A DNA stretch of 64,000 bases from Microbacterium tenebrionis (GCF_903645325.1 NZ_CAHJXQ010000005.1:1-64000), one strand, 5' to 3'. Counted from the stretch's first letter, positions 1 to 8,879 are shown. A program made the numbers and translations. The notes: generated by a model from the letters alone, not told the origin.

Positions 1-540
1 GTCCCACATGACGGCATCCGTGCGTCCGATGAGCTGCCAGCCGCCGGGGCTCTCGCGCGGGTACACGCCCGTGAAGGCTCCGGCGAGCGCGACCGACCCT
101 GCGGGCACGCGCGTGCGCGGTGACGACCGGCGCGGCACGTCGAACAGCGGATCATTGCCGACGACGTACCCGAACCCGGGGGCGAAGCCCGAGAACGCGA
201 CCTGCCAGTGCGCGGCGAGGTGCCGGTTCACGAGCTCTTCCGCCGAGACGCCCAGGAGCGCCGCGGCCTCGGCGAGGTCTTCGCCGTCGTACTGCACCGG
301 AATGGTGACTGCGCTGGTGTGCGGCACGTGCTCGGCATCCACGACCGTCGCCGAGAGCACCGCCGCCAGGGAGGCAGCTGTCGTGCGCACCGGGTCGAAC
401 CTGACGAGGACGGTCCGAGCGCCGGGAATGCGCTCGACGACGCCGGGCGTGCCGTCCCACGCGAGGTTCAAGCGCATCGCCTCGTCGAGATCGGCCGCCT
501 CGACGAGGAGTGACCGGTCGGATGCCGTGAGGATGCGCAT
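1..540 (-). CDS. pxpB: 5-oxoprolinase subunit PxpB (KipI / allophanate hydrolase subunit 1 family), 3' end outside window
   Basis: The first 180 residues are visible, reading from the ATG at 540 and running off base 1. The residues begin [20 protein letters not shown] and include HWQVAFSGFAPGFGYVVG and FTGVYPRESPGGWQLIGRT, both typical of the KipI/PxpB family. In known systems PxpB and PxpC form the ATP-dependent 5-oxoprolinase that works with PxpA to turn cyclised glutamate (5-oxoproline) into L-glutamate in the cytoplasm. The start overlaps the stop of the preceding DUF1445 gene (TGATG), which indicates translational coupling. PxpC would be expected just outside the window; that is inference. 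The family call is safe. Stand-alone KipI, an inhibitor of the sporulation kinase KinA, is an unlikely alternative in an actinobacterium. Confidence 0.9.
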   Translation of the reverse strand, partial: MRILTASDRSLLVEAADLDEAMRLNLAWDGTPGVVERIPGARTVLVRFDPVRTTAASLAAVLSATVVDAEHVPHTSAVTIPVQYDGEDLAEAAALLGVSAEELVNRHLAAHWQVAFSGFAPGFGYVVGNDPLFDVPRRSSPRTRVPAGSVALAGAFTGVYPRESPGGWQLIGRTDAVMWD

Positions 541-1346
541 CAGACGATGTACTCCGCATCGGGCACGTCGGTGATGAACATGTATCCCGGCGCGTGGGTC
601 ACCGCGAACGGGGGCTTGGACGCCATGATCGCCGCCTGCGGGGTGACGCCGCAGGCCCAGAACACGGGGATCTCGCCGTCGCGCACCTCGGGGGCGTCGC
701 CGAAGTCCGGCCGCGCCAGGTCGGCGATCCCGAGCGAGGCCGGGTCGCCGATATGCACGGGCGCGCCGTGCACAGCCGGGGTGCGACCCGAGATCTGCAC
801 GGCATCCGCCACCCGCCCCGCGGGGATCGGCCGCATCGAGACGACCATCTCGCCCCGCAGGCGTCCGGCGGGGGTGCAGTCGATGTTCGTGCGGTACATC
901 GGCACATTGCGCCCGAGCTCCTGGTGACGGATCGGGATGCCGGCATCCACCAGCCCCGTCTCGAACGTGAAGCTGCAGCCGATGAGGAACGCGACGAGAT
1001 CGGGATGCTCCTCCCACGCGTCGCGTGCATCGTTCTGCTCGCTGACGAGCTCACCGTCCCGCCAGATGCGGTACCGCCCGATGTCGGTGCGGATGTCGCT
1101 CCCCGGCGCGAGCGCGGACTCGACCTGTCCCGCCTCGATGACCTCGAGCACCGGACACGGCTTCGGGTTGCGCTGCGCGTACAGCAGCGTCTCGTAGGCC
1201 CAGTCCGCCGGCACCGCGATGAGGTTCGCCTGCGTGAGGCCTGCGGCGATGCCGCTGGTGGGCTCCGAGACACCGGAACGGTATGCGGCGCGGGCTGCCC
1301 GCGCGGAGGCGAGCTGATCGGCGGACGCGAGCACGGCCACGCTCAC
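540..1346 (-). CDS. DUF1445 family putative hydro-lyase (YcsI-like)
   Basis: A 268-residue soluble protein that matches the DUF1445 / putative hydro-lyase family in length and in motifs: [11 protein letters not shown] near residue 36, [10 protein letters not shown] near 125, YRTNIDC near 155, [12 protein letters not shown] near 230 and [11 protein letters not shown] close to the C-terminus. The Bacillus homologue YcsI sits in the ycsF-ycsG-ycsI-kip operon, and the same gene set is present here. Vertebrate relatives belong to the D-glutamate cyclase group, which makes or uses 5-oxo-D-proline. A role in converting a glutamate-derived cyclic compound is therefore reasonable, but the reaction is not shown by the sequence. 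The gene overlaps pxpA upstream by 4 bp and pxpB downstream, so the three are probably translated as a unit. Confidence 0.88.
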   Translation of the reverse strand: MSVAVLASADQLASARAARAAYRSGVSEPTSGIAAGLTQANLIAVPADWAYETLLYAQRNPKPCPVLEVIEAGQVESALAPGSDIRTDIGRYRIWRDGELVSEQNDARDAWEEHPDLVAFLIGCSFTFETGLVDAGIPIRHQELGRNVPMYRTNIDCTPAGRLRGEMVVSMRPIPAGRVADAVQISGRTPAVHGAPVHIGDPASLGIADLARPDFGDAPEVRDGEIPVFWACGVTPQAAIMASKPPFAVTHAPGYMFITDVPDAEYIV

Positions 1347-2107
1347 GCCCCCGCAAACGGCGCGATCGTGATGCCGGCGTCCTGCAGCATCCGCTTCGTC
1401 TCGGCCGCCATCGCGATCGACCCGGGGCTGTCGCCGTGCACGCAGATCGACTGCGCGTCGACGCGCACGTCGGTGCCGTCGATCGCGCGGATCACGCCCT
1501 GGTCCGCAAGCCGCACCATGCGCTCGGCGACCGCGGCCGGGTCGTGCAGCACGGCCCCGTCCTGGGCGCGCGAGACGAGCTGACCGTCAGGCTGGTAGGC
1601 GCGGTCGGCGAACGCCTCGGCGGCGACCTGCAGGCCGGCGCGGGATGCGACCTCGAGCACGACGCCGCCCGCAAGCCCGAGCAGCACGAGGTTCGGATCG
1701 ATCGCCTTGATGGCCGCGACGACATCGGCCGACTGCCGCTCGTCGCGGGCGATCGTGTTGTACAGCGCGCCGTGCGGCTTCACGTAGGCCACGCGTCCCC
1801 CGACAGCGGAGGCGAGTCCGATCAGCGCGCCGAGCTGGTACTCGACGTGCGCCTGCAGCGTCGGCGAATCGATCTCGACGTTGGTGCGGCCGAAGTTCTC
1901 GTAGTCGCGGTAGCCGGGGTGGGCGCCGATCACGACGCCGCGCTGCACGGCTGCGGCGAGTGTCTCGCGGATGCCTTCGGGGCTCCCCGCGTGGAAGCCG
2001 CACGATACGTTCGCGCTCGTGACGATCTCGAGCATCGCCGCGTCGTCGCTGACGACGCGGTCGGCGACGTTCTCACCGAGGTCGGAGTTCAGGTCGATCA
2101 CTGCCAT
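1343..2107 (-). CDS. pxpA: 5-oxoprolinase subunit PxpA (LamB/YcsF family)
   Basis: 254 residues from the ATG at 2107, the normal length for LamB/YcsF proteins. The family signatures are clear: IDLNSDLGE at residues 3-11, [10 protein letters not shown] near 31, [10 protein letters not shown] near 55, KPHGALYN near 100, [17 protein letters not shown] near 150 and [10 protein letters not shown] near 215. PxpA is the component that acts on 5-oxoproline together with the PxpBC pair. The open frame extends far upstream of this ATG, but that extension is antisense-like, arginine-rich translation across the transporter gene and has no family similarity. The gene starts 3 bp after the NRAMP gene stop and its end overlaps the DUF1445 start, so it is an internal gene of a four-gene operon. 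Confidence 0.95.
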   Translation of the reverse strand: MAVIDLNSDLGENVADRVVSDDAAMLEIVTSANVSCGFHAGSPEGIRETLAAAVQRGVVIGAHPGYRDYENFGRTNVEIDSPTLQAHVEYQLGALIGLASAVGGRVAYVKPHGALYNTIARDERQSADVVAAIKAIDPNLVLLGLAGGVVLEVASRAGLQVAAEAFADRAYQPDGQLVSRAQDGAVLHDPAAVAERMVRLADQGVIRAIDGTDVRVDAQSICVHGDSPGSIAMAAETKRMLQDAGITIAPFAGA

Positions 2108-2109
2108 GG

Positions 2110-3399
2110 TCAGGCCCCCGTTCCGAGGAAGGCGAAGATGGGTCCGACCGAGACGATACCCATGTACCAGGTCAGAAGGGTCACCAGGGTGCCGGCGATG
2201 AGCAGCCACAGCGGGTACTTGCGGGTGCCGAGCAAGTCGCGGCGGAACCACCCGATGTACATGAACACCGTGAGGCCGATCGGCAGGATCAGGCCGTTGA
2301 AGCCGCCGACGAACACGAGGATCGCTGCGGGCGCTGTGCCGATCAGCAGATAGATGATCAGCGAGACGATGATGAAGCCGATCGTCGCCCACTGCAGCGA
2401 CCAGCCGCCCAGGAACCGCTTGTGGAATGTCGAGAGGAACGTCGCCGAGGTGTAGGCGGCGCCGATCACCGAGCTGATGGCGGCTGCCCAGAAGATCGCG
2501 CCGAAGATCCGCAGACCCGCCTCGCCGAGGACGATGCCGAACGCCTGACCCGCCGGGTTGGCGGCCTGCGTCGTGAGGTCGAGGGCGACGCCGGATGCCA
2601 CGACACCGAGGATCGCGAGGAACAGCACGTAGCGCATGATGCCGGTCACGAGGATGCCGTTGGCCGCGGCGCGCATGACGGGGCCGGCGTGCTCGGGGCC
2701 CGTGTGACCGGAGTCGAGGTAGCGGTGCGCACCCGAGTAGGTGATGTACCCGCCGACGGTGCCGCCGACGATCGTGGTGATGGTGGCGAAGTTCAGGGTG
2801 TCGGGCACGAAGGTCTGCCGCAGCGCGTCGCCGATCGGCGGCTGCGACATGATCGCGACGATCACCGTCATCACGATCATGCCGACGCCGAGGACGACGA
2901 GGACGATGTCCATCACCTTCCCGGCCTTCTTGATGAGGAAGATGATGATCGCCAGGGCGCCGGTGAGCAGTCCGCCCCACTTGGCGTCGATGCCGAGGAG
3001 GGCGTTGAGGCCCAGCCCGCCGCCGGCGATGTTGCCGATGTTGAAGGCGAGGCCGCCGATGACGACGAGGATCGCGATGACGTGGCCCGAGAACGGGATC
3101 GCGGCGTTGGCCAGTTCGCCTGCGCGCTTGCCCGAAGAGGTGATCATCCGCCAGATGTTCAGCTGCACGGCGATGTCGACGAGCACCGAGATGAGGATGG
3201 CGAACGCGAACGCCGCGCCCATCGTGGCGGTGAAGGTGGCGGTCTGGGTGATGAAGCCGGGGCCGATGGCGCTGGTGGCCATCAGGAAGATCGCGCCGAT
3301 GACGGCGCTGCGACCTGCGCGCTTCTTCACGGCCACGAGCTTCGCGTCGGTCTGAGACTGCTCTGATTGCGTGTGCTCAGGCATGGAGGGGGTTCCCAT
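2110..3399 (-). CDS. NRAMP-family transporter (YcsG-like), first gene of the 5-oxoproline operon
   Basis: A 429-residue integral membrane protein with about eleven hydrophobic segments. It resembles the NRAMP-like proteins encoded in kip/pxp operons: the first helix reads [20 protein letters not shown], in the place where true metal transporters carry the DPGN metal-binding motif. That motif is replaced here by a GPGF type, so a role in divalent metal transport is doubtful and uptake of an organic acid such as 5-oxoproline or a precursor is an attractive inference from context. An alternative start at 3384 has a weak GGGAA sequence upstream; neither start has a strong ribosome binding site. 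It leads the operon and faces the GntR regulator across the operator at 3429-3462. Confidence 0.88.
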   Translation of the reverse strand: MGTPSMPEHTQSEQSQTDAKLVAVKKRAGRSAVIGAIFLMATSAIGPGFITQTATFTATMGAAFAFAILISVLVDIAVQLNIWRMITSSGKRAGELANAAIPFSGHVIAILVVIGGLAFNIGNIAGGGLGLNALLGIDAKWGGLLTGALAIIIFLIKKAGKVMDIVLVVLGVGMIVMTVIVAIMSQPPIGDALRQTFVPDTLNFATITTIVGGTVGGYITYSGAHRYLDSGHTGPEHAGPVMRAAANGILVTGIMRYVLFLAILGVVASGVALDLTTQAANPAGQAFGIVLGEAGLRIFGAIFWAAAISSVIGAAYTSATFLSTFHKRFLGGWSLQWATIGFIIVSLIIYLLIGTAPAAILVFVGGFNGLILPIGLTVFMYIGWFRRDLLGTRKYPLWLLIAGTLVTLLTWYMGIVSVGPIFAFLGTGA

Positions 3400-3428
3400 C
3401 GTCGTTGTTGGGTGTCGAGTGACACCGA

Positions 3429-3462
3429 GTGTAGAACACTTCAGGGTCTGATTGTTCTACAA
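3429..3462. promoter_or_regulatory. Paired GntR/FCD-type operator between NRAMP and GntR genes
   Basis: The 9-base arm TGTAGAACA (3430-3438) is perfectly inverted as TGTTCTACA (3453-3461), with 14 bases between them. Each arm is also a TGT-N3-ACA palindrome (GTGT-AGA-ACAC and TTGT-TCT-ACAA), the form expected of FadR/FCD-subfamily GntR operators. The two centres are 23 bp apart, close to two helical turns, so two dimers could bind side by side. The site lies between the divergent starts and could control both genes. Binding is inferred. Confidence 0.75.
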
Positions 3463-3512
3463 CTTTGTTTCGGGGATGCTACGACCAGGTCGCAGACGCC
3501 TAACATGAAGGC

Positions 3513-4166
3513 GTGATCCAACAGGGCCTGATCCAGCAGGGCGTGCTGGCCGACTCGCTCCGGCAGAGCATCATCGACGGCGAATTCGCGCCGGGATCGA
3601 AGCTGTCCGAGGCGATGCTGTCGGAGCGGTTCGAGGTCTCCCGCAACACCGTGCGCGAGGCCTTCCGCGTGCTCGCGGAGCAGGGGCTGCTCGACCACGC
3701 ACCGCACCGCGGCGTCTCGGTCGCCGCCCCCACGATCGGCGACGTCATCGACATCTACCGAGCGCGGCGCACGATCGAGTGCACGGTGCTGCGCGAGTGC
3801 GAACCGGAGCACCCTGCCGTGCAGCGCATGCGCGACGCGCTCGCCGAGTCGGAGCGGTGGCTGCCCAAGGAGCAGTGGCAGCGCGTCGGCAGCGCCAACA
3901 TGGCCTTCCACGTGGCGATCATCGATCTCGCCGACAGTCCGCGCCTGGCGCGCACCTATCGCAACCTGGCCGCAGAGCTGCGACTCGTCTTCCTCGAGAT
4001 CGACGACCCGAGGGCGCTGCACGAGCCGTTCGTCCGGCGCAACCGGATCGTCCTGGATGCCCTGCTCAGCACGGGTCCGGCCGCTGCTGCCGACGCGCTC
4101 GAGGACTACCTGATCCAGTCCGAGCGACTCGTGCTGGGCGCTTTCGCCCGGATGGGCCGGAGCTAG
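3513..4166 (+). CDS. GntR-family (FCD domain) transcriptional regulator
   Basis: 217 residues. The N-terminal winged helix-turn-helix (about 10-70) has the GntR pattern, with GEFAPGSKLSEAMLSERFEVSRNTVREAFRVL split over residues 23-55. The C-terminal part (about 80-205) is the helical FCD ligand-binding domain, with FHVAIIDLADSPRL including a histidine that normally helps hold a metal. Such regulators bind small carboxylates. The start is GTG at 3513; an ATG at 3505 is followed at once by a stop. The gene diverges from the pxp operon across a paired TGT-N3-ACA operator, so it very probably senses 5-oxoproline or a related acid and controls the operon and itself. The ligand is inference. Confidence 0.9.
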   Translation: MIQQGLIQQGVLADSLRQSIIDGEFAPGSKLSEAMLSERFEVSRNTVREAFRVLAEQGLLDHAPHRGVSVAAPTIGDVIDIYRARRTIECTVLRECEPEHPAVQRMRDALAESERWLPKEQWQRVGSANMAFHVAIIDLADSPRLARTYRNLAAELRLVFLEIDDPRALHEPFVRRNRIVLDALLSTGPAAAADALEDYLIQSERLVLGAFARMGRS

Positions 4167-4200
4167 GGAATAGATCGCGACCGGAGGCGTTTCACCAGTC

Positions 4201-5064
4201 ATGAACGAGAAGCTTGCCGCGGCAACTACGATGGGTGCCGTCACCCTCTACGTCGCCGATCTCGACGCCATGACAGCCTTCTACCGCGACGTCATCACCC
4301 TGCAGGTGCTCGGCGCCGAGGGCGACGCCGTGACGCTCGGGCGGGCCGGCGTGCCGCTGGTCGTGCTGCACCACTCGCCCGGCCTCCAGCATGCGGCGCG
4401 CGGCTCGGCCGGCCTGTTCCACACGGCGATCCTGTTCGAGAAGCAGGCAGCGCTGGCCTCCGCCCTGCTCTCGGTCGCGCAGCGCGCGCCGCAGCTGTTC
4501 ACGGGCAGCGCCGACCACCTCGTCAGCCAGGCGTTCTACCTGAACGACCCCGAGGGCAACGGCATCGAGCTGTACTGGGACCGCGACCGCACGGAGTGGT
4601 CGTGGACGCACGGCCAGGTCGAGATGGCCACGCTGTACCTGGATCCGAACACCTTCCTGCAGGAGCATCTGACGGAGCAGGCTGCGGCCGGCGCCACGGC
4701 GTCCGACGCCGCACGCATCGGCCACGTGCACCTGTCGGTCGGCGACGTCGCGACCGCCCGCGACTTCTACGTCCGCCGGCTCGGGTTCGACACCACGGCA
4801 TCCCTGGGCGAGCAGGCTCTGTTCGTCAGCGCCGGCGGCTACCACCACCACATGGCGATGAACGTCTGGAACTCGCGCGGCGCAGGGCCCCGCATGCCCG
4901 CGCTCGGCCTCGGCCAGGTCGACCTCGCCCTGCCGGATGCCGACGCGCTCGGCGAGCTCGGCGAGCGTCTGACGCACTTCGGCACGCAGGTCGCCGACGA
5001 CGGGCGGACGCTGACCTTCCAGGACCCGTGGAACAACACCCTCAAGGCGCAGCTGGCCGCGTAG
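4201..5064 (+). CDS. VOC-superfamily dioxygenase, CatE-like (two glyoxalase/dioxygenase domains)
   Basis: 287 residues with two vicinal-oxygen-chelate units. The first (about 12-125) runs from GAVTLYVADLDAMTAFYRDV to DPEGNGIELYWDR; the second (about 175-285) starts at IGHVHLSVGDVATARDFYVR and contains YHHHMAMNVW. The layout and the histidine-rich second half are those of the CatE/catechol 2,3-dioxygenase-like proteins common in soil Gram-positives. Candidate metal ligands are the His in LFHTAIL, the His in GHVHLSV and the Glu in GIELYW. The natural substrate cannot be read from the sequence, and many such proteins are annotated as catechol dioxygenases without proof. It follows the GntR gene by 34 bp on the same strand and may be co-transcribed with it. 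Confidence 0.85.
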   Translation: MNEKLAAATTMGAVTLYVADLDAMTAFYRDVITLQVLGAEGDAVTLGRAGVPLVVLHHSPGLQHAARGSAGLFHTAILFEKQAALASALLSVAQRAPQLFTGSADHLVSQAFYLNDPEGNGIELYWDRDRTEWSWTHGQVEMATLYLDPNTFLQEHLTEQAAAGATASDAARIGHVHLSVGDVATARDFYVRRLGFDTTASLGEQALFVSAGGYHHHMAMNVWNSRGAGPRMPALGLGQVDLALPDADALGELGERLTHFGTQVADDGRTLTFQDPWNNTLKAQLAA

Positions 5065-5089
5065 GCGCCGCCGCGCGACGGCGCGCCGC

Positions 5090-6085
5090 TCACGCCGATC
5101 CGCGCACCACCAGCTCGGTCGGCAGGATCGTGACCTCGGGCGGCTCGTTGCCGGCCAGGCGCGACAGCAGAACCCCTGCCATCGTCTTGCCCATCGCGTA
5201 CATCGGCTGCCTGACCGTCGTCAGCTGCGGATCGGTGCTCAGGGCGACCTGCGAGTCGTCGAAGCCCACGATCGCCACATCGTCGGGAACGCGCACCCCC
5301 TTGGCGCTGAGCATCCGCAGCGCGCCGCGCGCCATGAGGTCGCCGGCGGCGAAGATCGCATCCGGCCGTCCTGCGGCCAGCAGACGCCTGGCCGCCTCCG
5401 CCCCGCTGGCCTCGCTGTAGTCGCCCGCCGTCTCGGCGAACGGCTCGAGCCCGGCATCCGCGAGCGCCGATCGAAACCCCTGGAGCCGATCGACCGAGGC
5501 GAGCATCGTCCGCGGGCCCGCGATGGTCGCGATGCGCTTGCGACCGGTGTCGATGAGGTGCTGCGTGGCCGAGCGCGCGGCCGAGGCGTTGTCGACGTCG
5601 ACGACGTACTCACTGGGCCGTTGGTGCAGCGGCCGGCCGCCCCAGACCACCGGGACGGCGTCGGCGATGCGCTCGACGAACGCGTCACTGGTGTGGTGCG
5701 AGACGATCAGCGCCCCGTCGACCCCGCCGTTGCGCACGAAGCTCGTCATCTTGTCACCGGGGTCGTCGGTCGCGATCAGCAGATTGAGCAGATAATCCGA
5801 ACCGCCCAGCGCACCCGTGATCCCGGCCACGATCGACGCGAAGAACGGGTCGCCGAAGAAGCGCGTGGTGTCCTCGGGAACGATCAGCGCGATCGCGTGC
5901 GTCTGCCGGGAGGCGAGCGAGCGCGCCGCCCTGTTCGGGACGTAGTTGAGCTCGGCGATCGCCGACTGCACGGCGTGCAGCGCCTCGGGGCTGACCGCGG
6001 CGGAGCCGTTCACGACGCGCGAAACCGTCGACCGGGAGACCCCGGCCGCGGCGGCCACCTGTTCGATCGTCGCGCGTGAAGCCAC
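5090..6085 (-). CDS. LacI-family regulator of the adjacent beta-glucosidase (CelR/CebR-type)
   Basis: 331 residues. The N-terminal LacI helix-turn-helix reads TIEQVAAAAGVSRSTVSRVV (6-25), followed by the hinge NRAARSLASRQ and a periplasmic-binding-protein-like sugar domain that ends PEVTILPTELVVRGSA. The start is GTG at 6085, chosen because AAGGGAG lies a few bases upstream. It sits 31 bp downstream of the GH1 gene on the same strand, so the pair forms an operon. A perfect TGGGAGCGCTCCCA palindrome lies in front of that operon; in Streptomyces (CebR) and Thermobifida (CelR) this box is the operator released by cellobiose. The sequence therefore predicts a cello-oligosaccharide-responsive autoregulatory repressor. 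Confidence 0.9.
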   Translation of the reverse strand: MASRATIEQVAAAAGVSRSTVSRVVNGSAAVSPEALHAVQSAIAELNYVPNRAARSLASRQTHAIALIVPEDTTRFFGDPFFASIVAGITGALGGSDYLLNLLIATDDPGDKMTSFVRNGGVDGALIVSHHTSDAFVERIADAVPVVWGGRPLHQRPSEYVVDVDNASAARSATQHLIDTGRKRIATIAGPRTMLASVDRLQGFRSALADAGLEPFAETAGDYSEASGAEAARRLLAAGRPDAIFAAGDLMARGALRMLSAKGVRVPDDVAIVGFDDSQVALSTDPQLTTVRQPMYAMGKTMAGVLLSRLAGNEPPEVTILPTELVVRGSA

Positions 6086-6115
6086 GATGCTCCCTTCTGC
6101 CGCCGCTCCCGGCGG

Positions 6116-7540
6116 TCAGAGGGATCGTGCGGCGATGATCCGAGCGTACTCGCGACCGCTGTCCTTCACCGTGCGCTGCTGGGTGTCGTAGTCGACGCGG
6201 ACGATGCCGAAGCGCTTGTCGTACCCCCACGCCCACTCGAAGTTGTCCATGAGCGACCAGTAGAAGAAGCCCCGCACGTCCACGCCGGCGTCCACGGCAT
6301 CCAGCACCGCGCCGAGGTGCGCACGCACGTACTCCGCGCGATCCGCATCGCGGATGCGGCCGTCGGCATCCACGACGTCGTCGAACGCGGCGCCGTTCTC
6401 GGTCACGTACAGCGCCACACCGCGCTCGCCGGTGTACTCGTCGGAGAGCCGGCGCAGGAGGCGCGTGAGCCCTTCAGGCTGGATCTCCCAGTTCTGCGCG
6501 GTGCGCGCGAGCCCGCGCTCGACCGCATGGATACCGGCGTCCGAGGGGTAGGGGCTGCGCCCGTTCCGCGTCGTCGCCGGTGCACCGGAGACGGGCGGAT
6601 GCTCCGGCGCCGTGCCCGACAGGAGGTCGCCGTGATAGTAGTTCACGCCCTGCGTGTCGATGCGCTGCGAGATGGTCGCGAGGTCGCCGTCGTGCACCGC
6701 CGCCTCGAAGCGGGCGACCGCCTCGGCGTCGACCGCGCGGATGTCCTCGACGATGTCGGCCGGGTACTCGCTGCGGTGGATGGGGTCGAGGAACCAGCGG
6801 TTGAACTGCCCGTCGACCCGGCGCGCGGCATCCGCATCCGCTGGATTCTGCGGGTCGGCCGCGTCGGCGACCGTGTGGTTCAGGGTGATGCCGAGGTTCA
6901 GGCCCGCATCGCGCCCGCGGAGCTCGCGGATCGTCTCGCCGTGCGCGAGCAGCTGGTGGTGCGCGGCGAGCAGACCGTCGGCGATGCTCATCCGTCCCGG
7001 GGCGTGCTCACCGCCGGTGTACGAGAGGAACGACGAGCACCATGGTTCGTTGAGGGTCGTCCACACGTTCACGCGGTCGCCGAGCGCGTCGTGCACGGCT
7101 CCGGCGTAGTCGAGGAACCTCCAGACGACATCGCGGTTCGTCCAGCCGCCGTCCTCCTCGAGCGCCTGCGGCATGTCCCAGTGGTAGAGCGTCAGCCAGG
7201 GCAGGATGCCGGCGCCGAGCAGCTCGTCCACGAGGCGGCTGTAGAAGTCGATGCCCTTCGCGTTCACCGCGCCGCCGTCCGGGCGCACCCGCGACCAGGA
7301 CGTCGAGAAGCGGTACGTCTGCAGCCCCAGCTCGCGCATGAGCGCGACGTCGTCCCGGTAGCGGTGGTAGTGGTCGCACGCGAGGTCGCCGTTGTCGCCG
7401 CCGATGACCGCTCCGGGCACGCGGGAGAAGGCATCCCAGATCGAAGCCGTGCGCCCGTCTTCGAAGGCCGCCCCCTCGATCTGATAGGCGGCGGTCGCCG
7501 CACCGAAGAGGAACGGATCCGGGAACGGCCGAGACGTCAT
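6116..7540 (-). CDS. Family GH1 beta-glucosidase (BglB-like)
   Basis: 474 residues, full length for a GH1 enzyme. The acid/base glutamate is in TLNEPW (E165) and the nucleophile in YVTENGAAF (E381); the sugar-binding stretches AAYQIEGA (about 18-25) and NFEWAWGY (about 433-440) are also present. There is no signal peptide, so the enzyme acts in the cytoplasm on imported cellobiose or other beta-glucosides. Two ATGs are possible; the one at 7540 has AAAGGA 8 bases upstream, whereas the ATG at 7549 sits directly against that sequence, so 7540 was chosen. The gene is followed by its LacI regulator and preceded by the operator at 7570-7583. No sugar ABC transporter is nearby. Confidence 0.95.
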   Translation of the reverse strand: MTSRPFPDPFLFGAATAAYQIEGAAFEDGRTASIWDAFSRVPGAVIGGDNGDLACDHYHRYRDDVALMRELGLQTYRFSTSWSRVRPDGGAVNAKGIDFYSRLVDELLGAGILPWLTLYHWDMPQALEEDGGWTNRDVVWRFLDYAGAVHDALGDRVNVWTTLNEPWCSSFLSYTGGEHAPGRMSIADGLLAAHHQLLAHGETIRELRGRDAGLNLGITLNHTVADAADPQNPADADAARRVDGQFNRWFLDPIHRSEYPADIVEDIRAVDAEAVARFEAAVHDGDLATISQRIDTQGVNYYHGDLLSGTAPEHPPVSGAPATTRNGRSPYPSDAGIHAVERGLARTAQNWEIQPEGLTRLLRRLSDEYTGERGVALYVTENGAAFDDVVDADGRIRDADRAEYVRAHLGAVLDAVDAGVDVRGFFYWSLMDNFEWAWGYDKRFGIVRVDYDTQQRTVKDSGREYARIIAARSL

Positions 7541-7569
7541 AGGGGTCATCCTTTGTTCGCATCAATCTA

Positions 7570-7583
7570 TGGGAGCGCTCCCA
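7570..7583. promoter_or_regulatory. CelR/CebR-type operator upstream of the beta-glucosidase
   Basis: TGGGAGCGCTCCCA is a perfect 14-base palindrome located 30 bp upstream of the GH1 start, between this gene and divergent apt. It is identical to the published operator of the actinobacterial cellobiose repressors CebR and CelR. The neighbouring LacI protein is the natural candidate to bind it. Confidence 0.88.
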
Positions 7584-7631
7584 GAATTGTCAAGAGGCTG
7601 TTGTCCACCGCATGACGAGTACCCTTGCTCC

Positions 7632-8162
7632 GTGCCCTCCTCCGCGCTATCACCTGCTCTCGCCCGCGCCGAATCGCTGATCCGCAGCATCCCCGACTAC
7701 CCGGAGCCCGGCATCCTGTTCCGCGACATCACGCCGCTGCTCGCCGACGCCGAGGCGCTCCGGGCGACCACCGACGCGATCGTCGAGCCGTTCGCCGGGC
7801 AGTTCGACGTCATCGCCGGCATCGAGGCGCGCGGTTTCCTCATCGCCGGCGCCGCCGCGATCGTCGCCGGTGTCGGGCTCATACCGATCCGCAAGGCGGG
7901 AAAGCTGCCGCGCCCCGCGGCATCCGTCGACTACGCGCTCGAGTACGGCACTGCGACGATCGAGATGCACGACGACCTCCCGGCCGGATCACGCGTCCTG
8001 CTCATCGACGACGTGCTCGCCACGGGCGGAACCCTCGCCGCCGGACGCGAACTCGTCGAAAGGCTGGGCTCTCACGTCACGGGCATCTCGGTGCTGTTCG
8101 AGATCGACGGGCTCGGCGGACGCGACGCGATCGGCGACCTGCACACGGTCTTCCACTCCTGA
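7632..8162 (+). CDS. apt: Adenine phosphoribosyltransferase
   Basis: 176 residues from GTG 7632, the expected size. The protein has RSIPDYPEPGILFRDITPLL at residues 18-37, the strongest Apt signature, then AGIEARGFLIAGA near 62 and the PRPP-binding loop VLLIDDVLATGGTLAAG near 122-138. Apt makes AMP from adenine and PRPP in the cytoplasm (purine salvage). The longer open frame starting at 7569 would run through the beta-glucosidase operator, and its extra residues do not match the family. In many actinobacteria apt lies next to relA; here it is isolated and points away from the glucosidase. Confidence 0.95.
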   Translation: MPSSALSPALARAESLIRSIPDYPEPGILFRDITPLLADAEALRATTDAIVEPFAGQFDVIAGIEARGFLIAGAAAIVAGVGLIPIRKAGKLPRPAASVDYALEYGTATIEMHDDLPAGSRVLLIDDVLATGGTLAAGRELVERLGSHVTGISVLFEIDGLGGRDAIGDLHTVFHS

Positions 8163-8181
8163 GGAGTCCGGCCTCGCCGCC

Positions 8182-8856
8182 TCAGCGTCCGGCGGCGGGC
8201 GGCTTCGCGAGATCCGGCGGCGCGACGCCGAGCTCGATCGCGGTTCGGATCGACATCGCCGCATGCGCGAGACTGCTCACGGCGACGAGCTGCCGGGCTC
8301 GGGCGTTGACGGCCAGGAGCATCCGCCGGGCGACCACGTCCGGAGATCCGTCCGGCTGGAGGGCTGCGATGTTGCGACCGGCGAAGGGCTCGAGCGCGTC
8401 GGCGTACTGCATGAGCTCGTCGACGTCGTAGTCGAGGCCCACCTCGGCGGCCTGCGCGAGCGCGTGGGCGAGACCCCGTTCGGCGGCCCCTGGGTAGCCG
8501 CGCCAGTCCCGCCGCCGCATCAGCTCGTACGTGCGCTCGCGGTACGCCGCCAGTCCGGGGTCGGTCTCGGATCCTCTCGGAGTCCCCAGCGCGAACGACT
8601 GGCAGGCGTTCATCACCTCCAGCGTCGAGACCCCGTCCGAGTCGATGAGGTCGGTGAGCGCGCGGATGGCCGCGGTGGATGCTGCGTACGAGTCGCGCAT
8701 CACCGCGATCAGCAGCGCCCGGTCGACGTGACTCTGCTCGTAGACGGCCGTGGTGCGATTGCGCAGCGTGCCCGCAGGCAGGATGCCGACCCGCATCCAG
8801 TGCTTCAGCGTCGTCGTGCTGACCCCGCTCTGAGCCGAGAGCTCGCTGAGCTTCAT
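8182..8856 (-). CDS. MerR-family transcriptional regulator
   Basis: 224 residues beginning MKLSELSAQSGVSTTTLKHW, a MerR-type helix-turn-helix at residues 1-20, followed by the wing and a long helical C-terminal region (LAYRERTYELMRR near 105, a DYDVDELMQYADAL stretch near 150). The effector part lacks an obvious cysteine metal site, so it probably senses an organic compound. The ATG at 8856 was chosen because GGGGGAGG lies 4 bases upstream; the longer frame to 9117 is not similar to the family. The gene converges on apt. A TGGAGAG/CTCTCCA inverted repeat 24 bp upstream may be its own operator. Target genes are not evident from position. Confidence 0.85.
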   Translation of the reverse strand: MKLSELSAQSGVSTTTLKHWMRVGILPAGTLRNRTTAVYEQSHVDRALLIAVMRDSYAASTAAIRALTDLIDSDGVSTLEVMNACQSFALGTPRGSETDPGLAAYRERTYELMRRRDWRGYPGAAERGLAHALAQAAEVGLDYDVDELMQYADALEPFAGRNIAALQPDGSPDVVARRMLLAVNARARQLVAVSSLAHAAMSIRTAIELGVAPPDLAKPPAAGR

Positions 8857-8879
8857 GCTTCCTCCCCCGATCCGACCGT

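Noticed and set aside
8..574. Plus-strand open frame of 188 codons
   Set aside because: It is antisense to pxpB, rich in Ser/Arg/Ala, and has no ribosome binding site or family similarity.
2422..3366. Long acidic plus-strand frame opposite the NRAMP gene
   Set aside because: Asp/Glu/Arg-rich shadow translation of a membrane-protein gene, typical of high-GC DNA.
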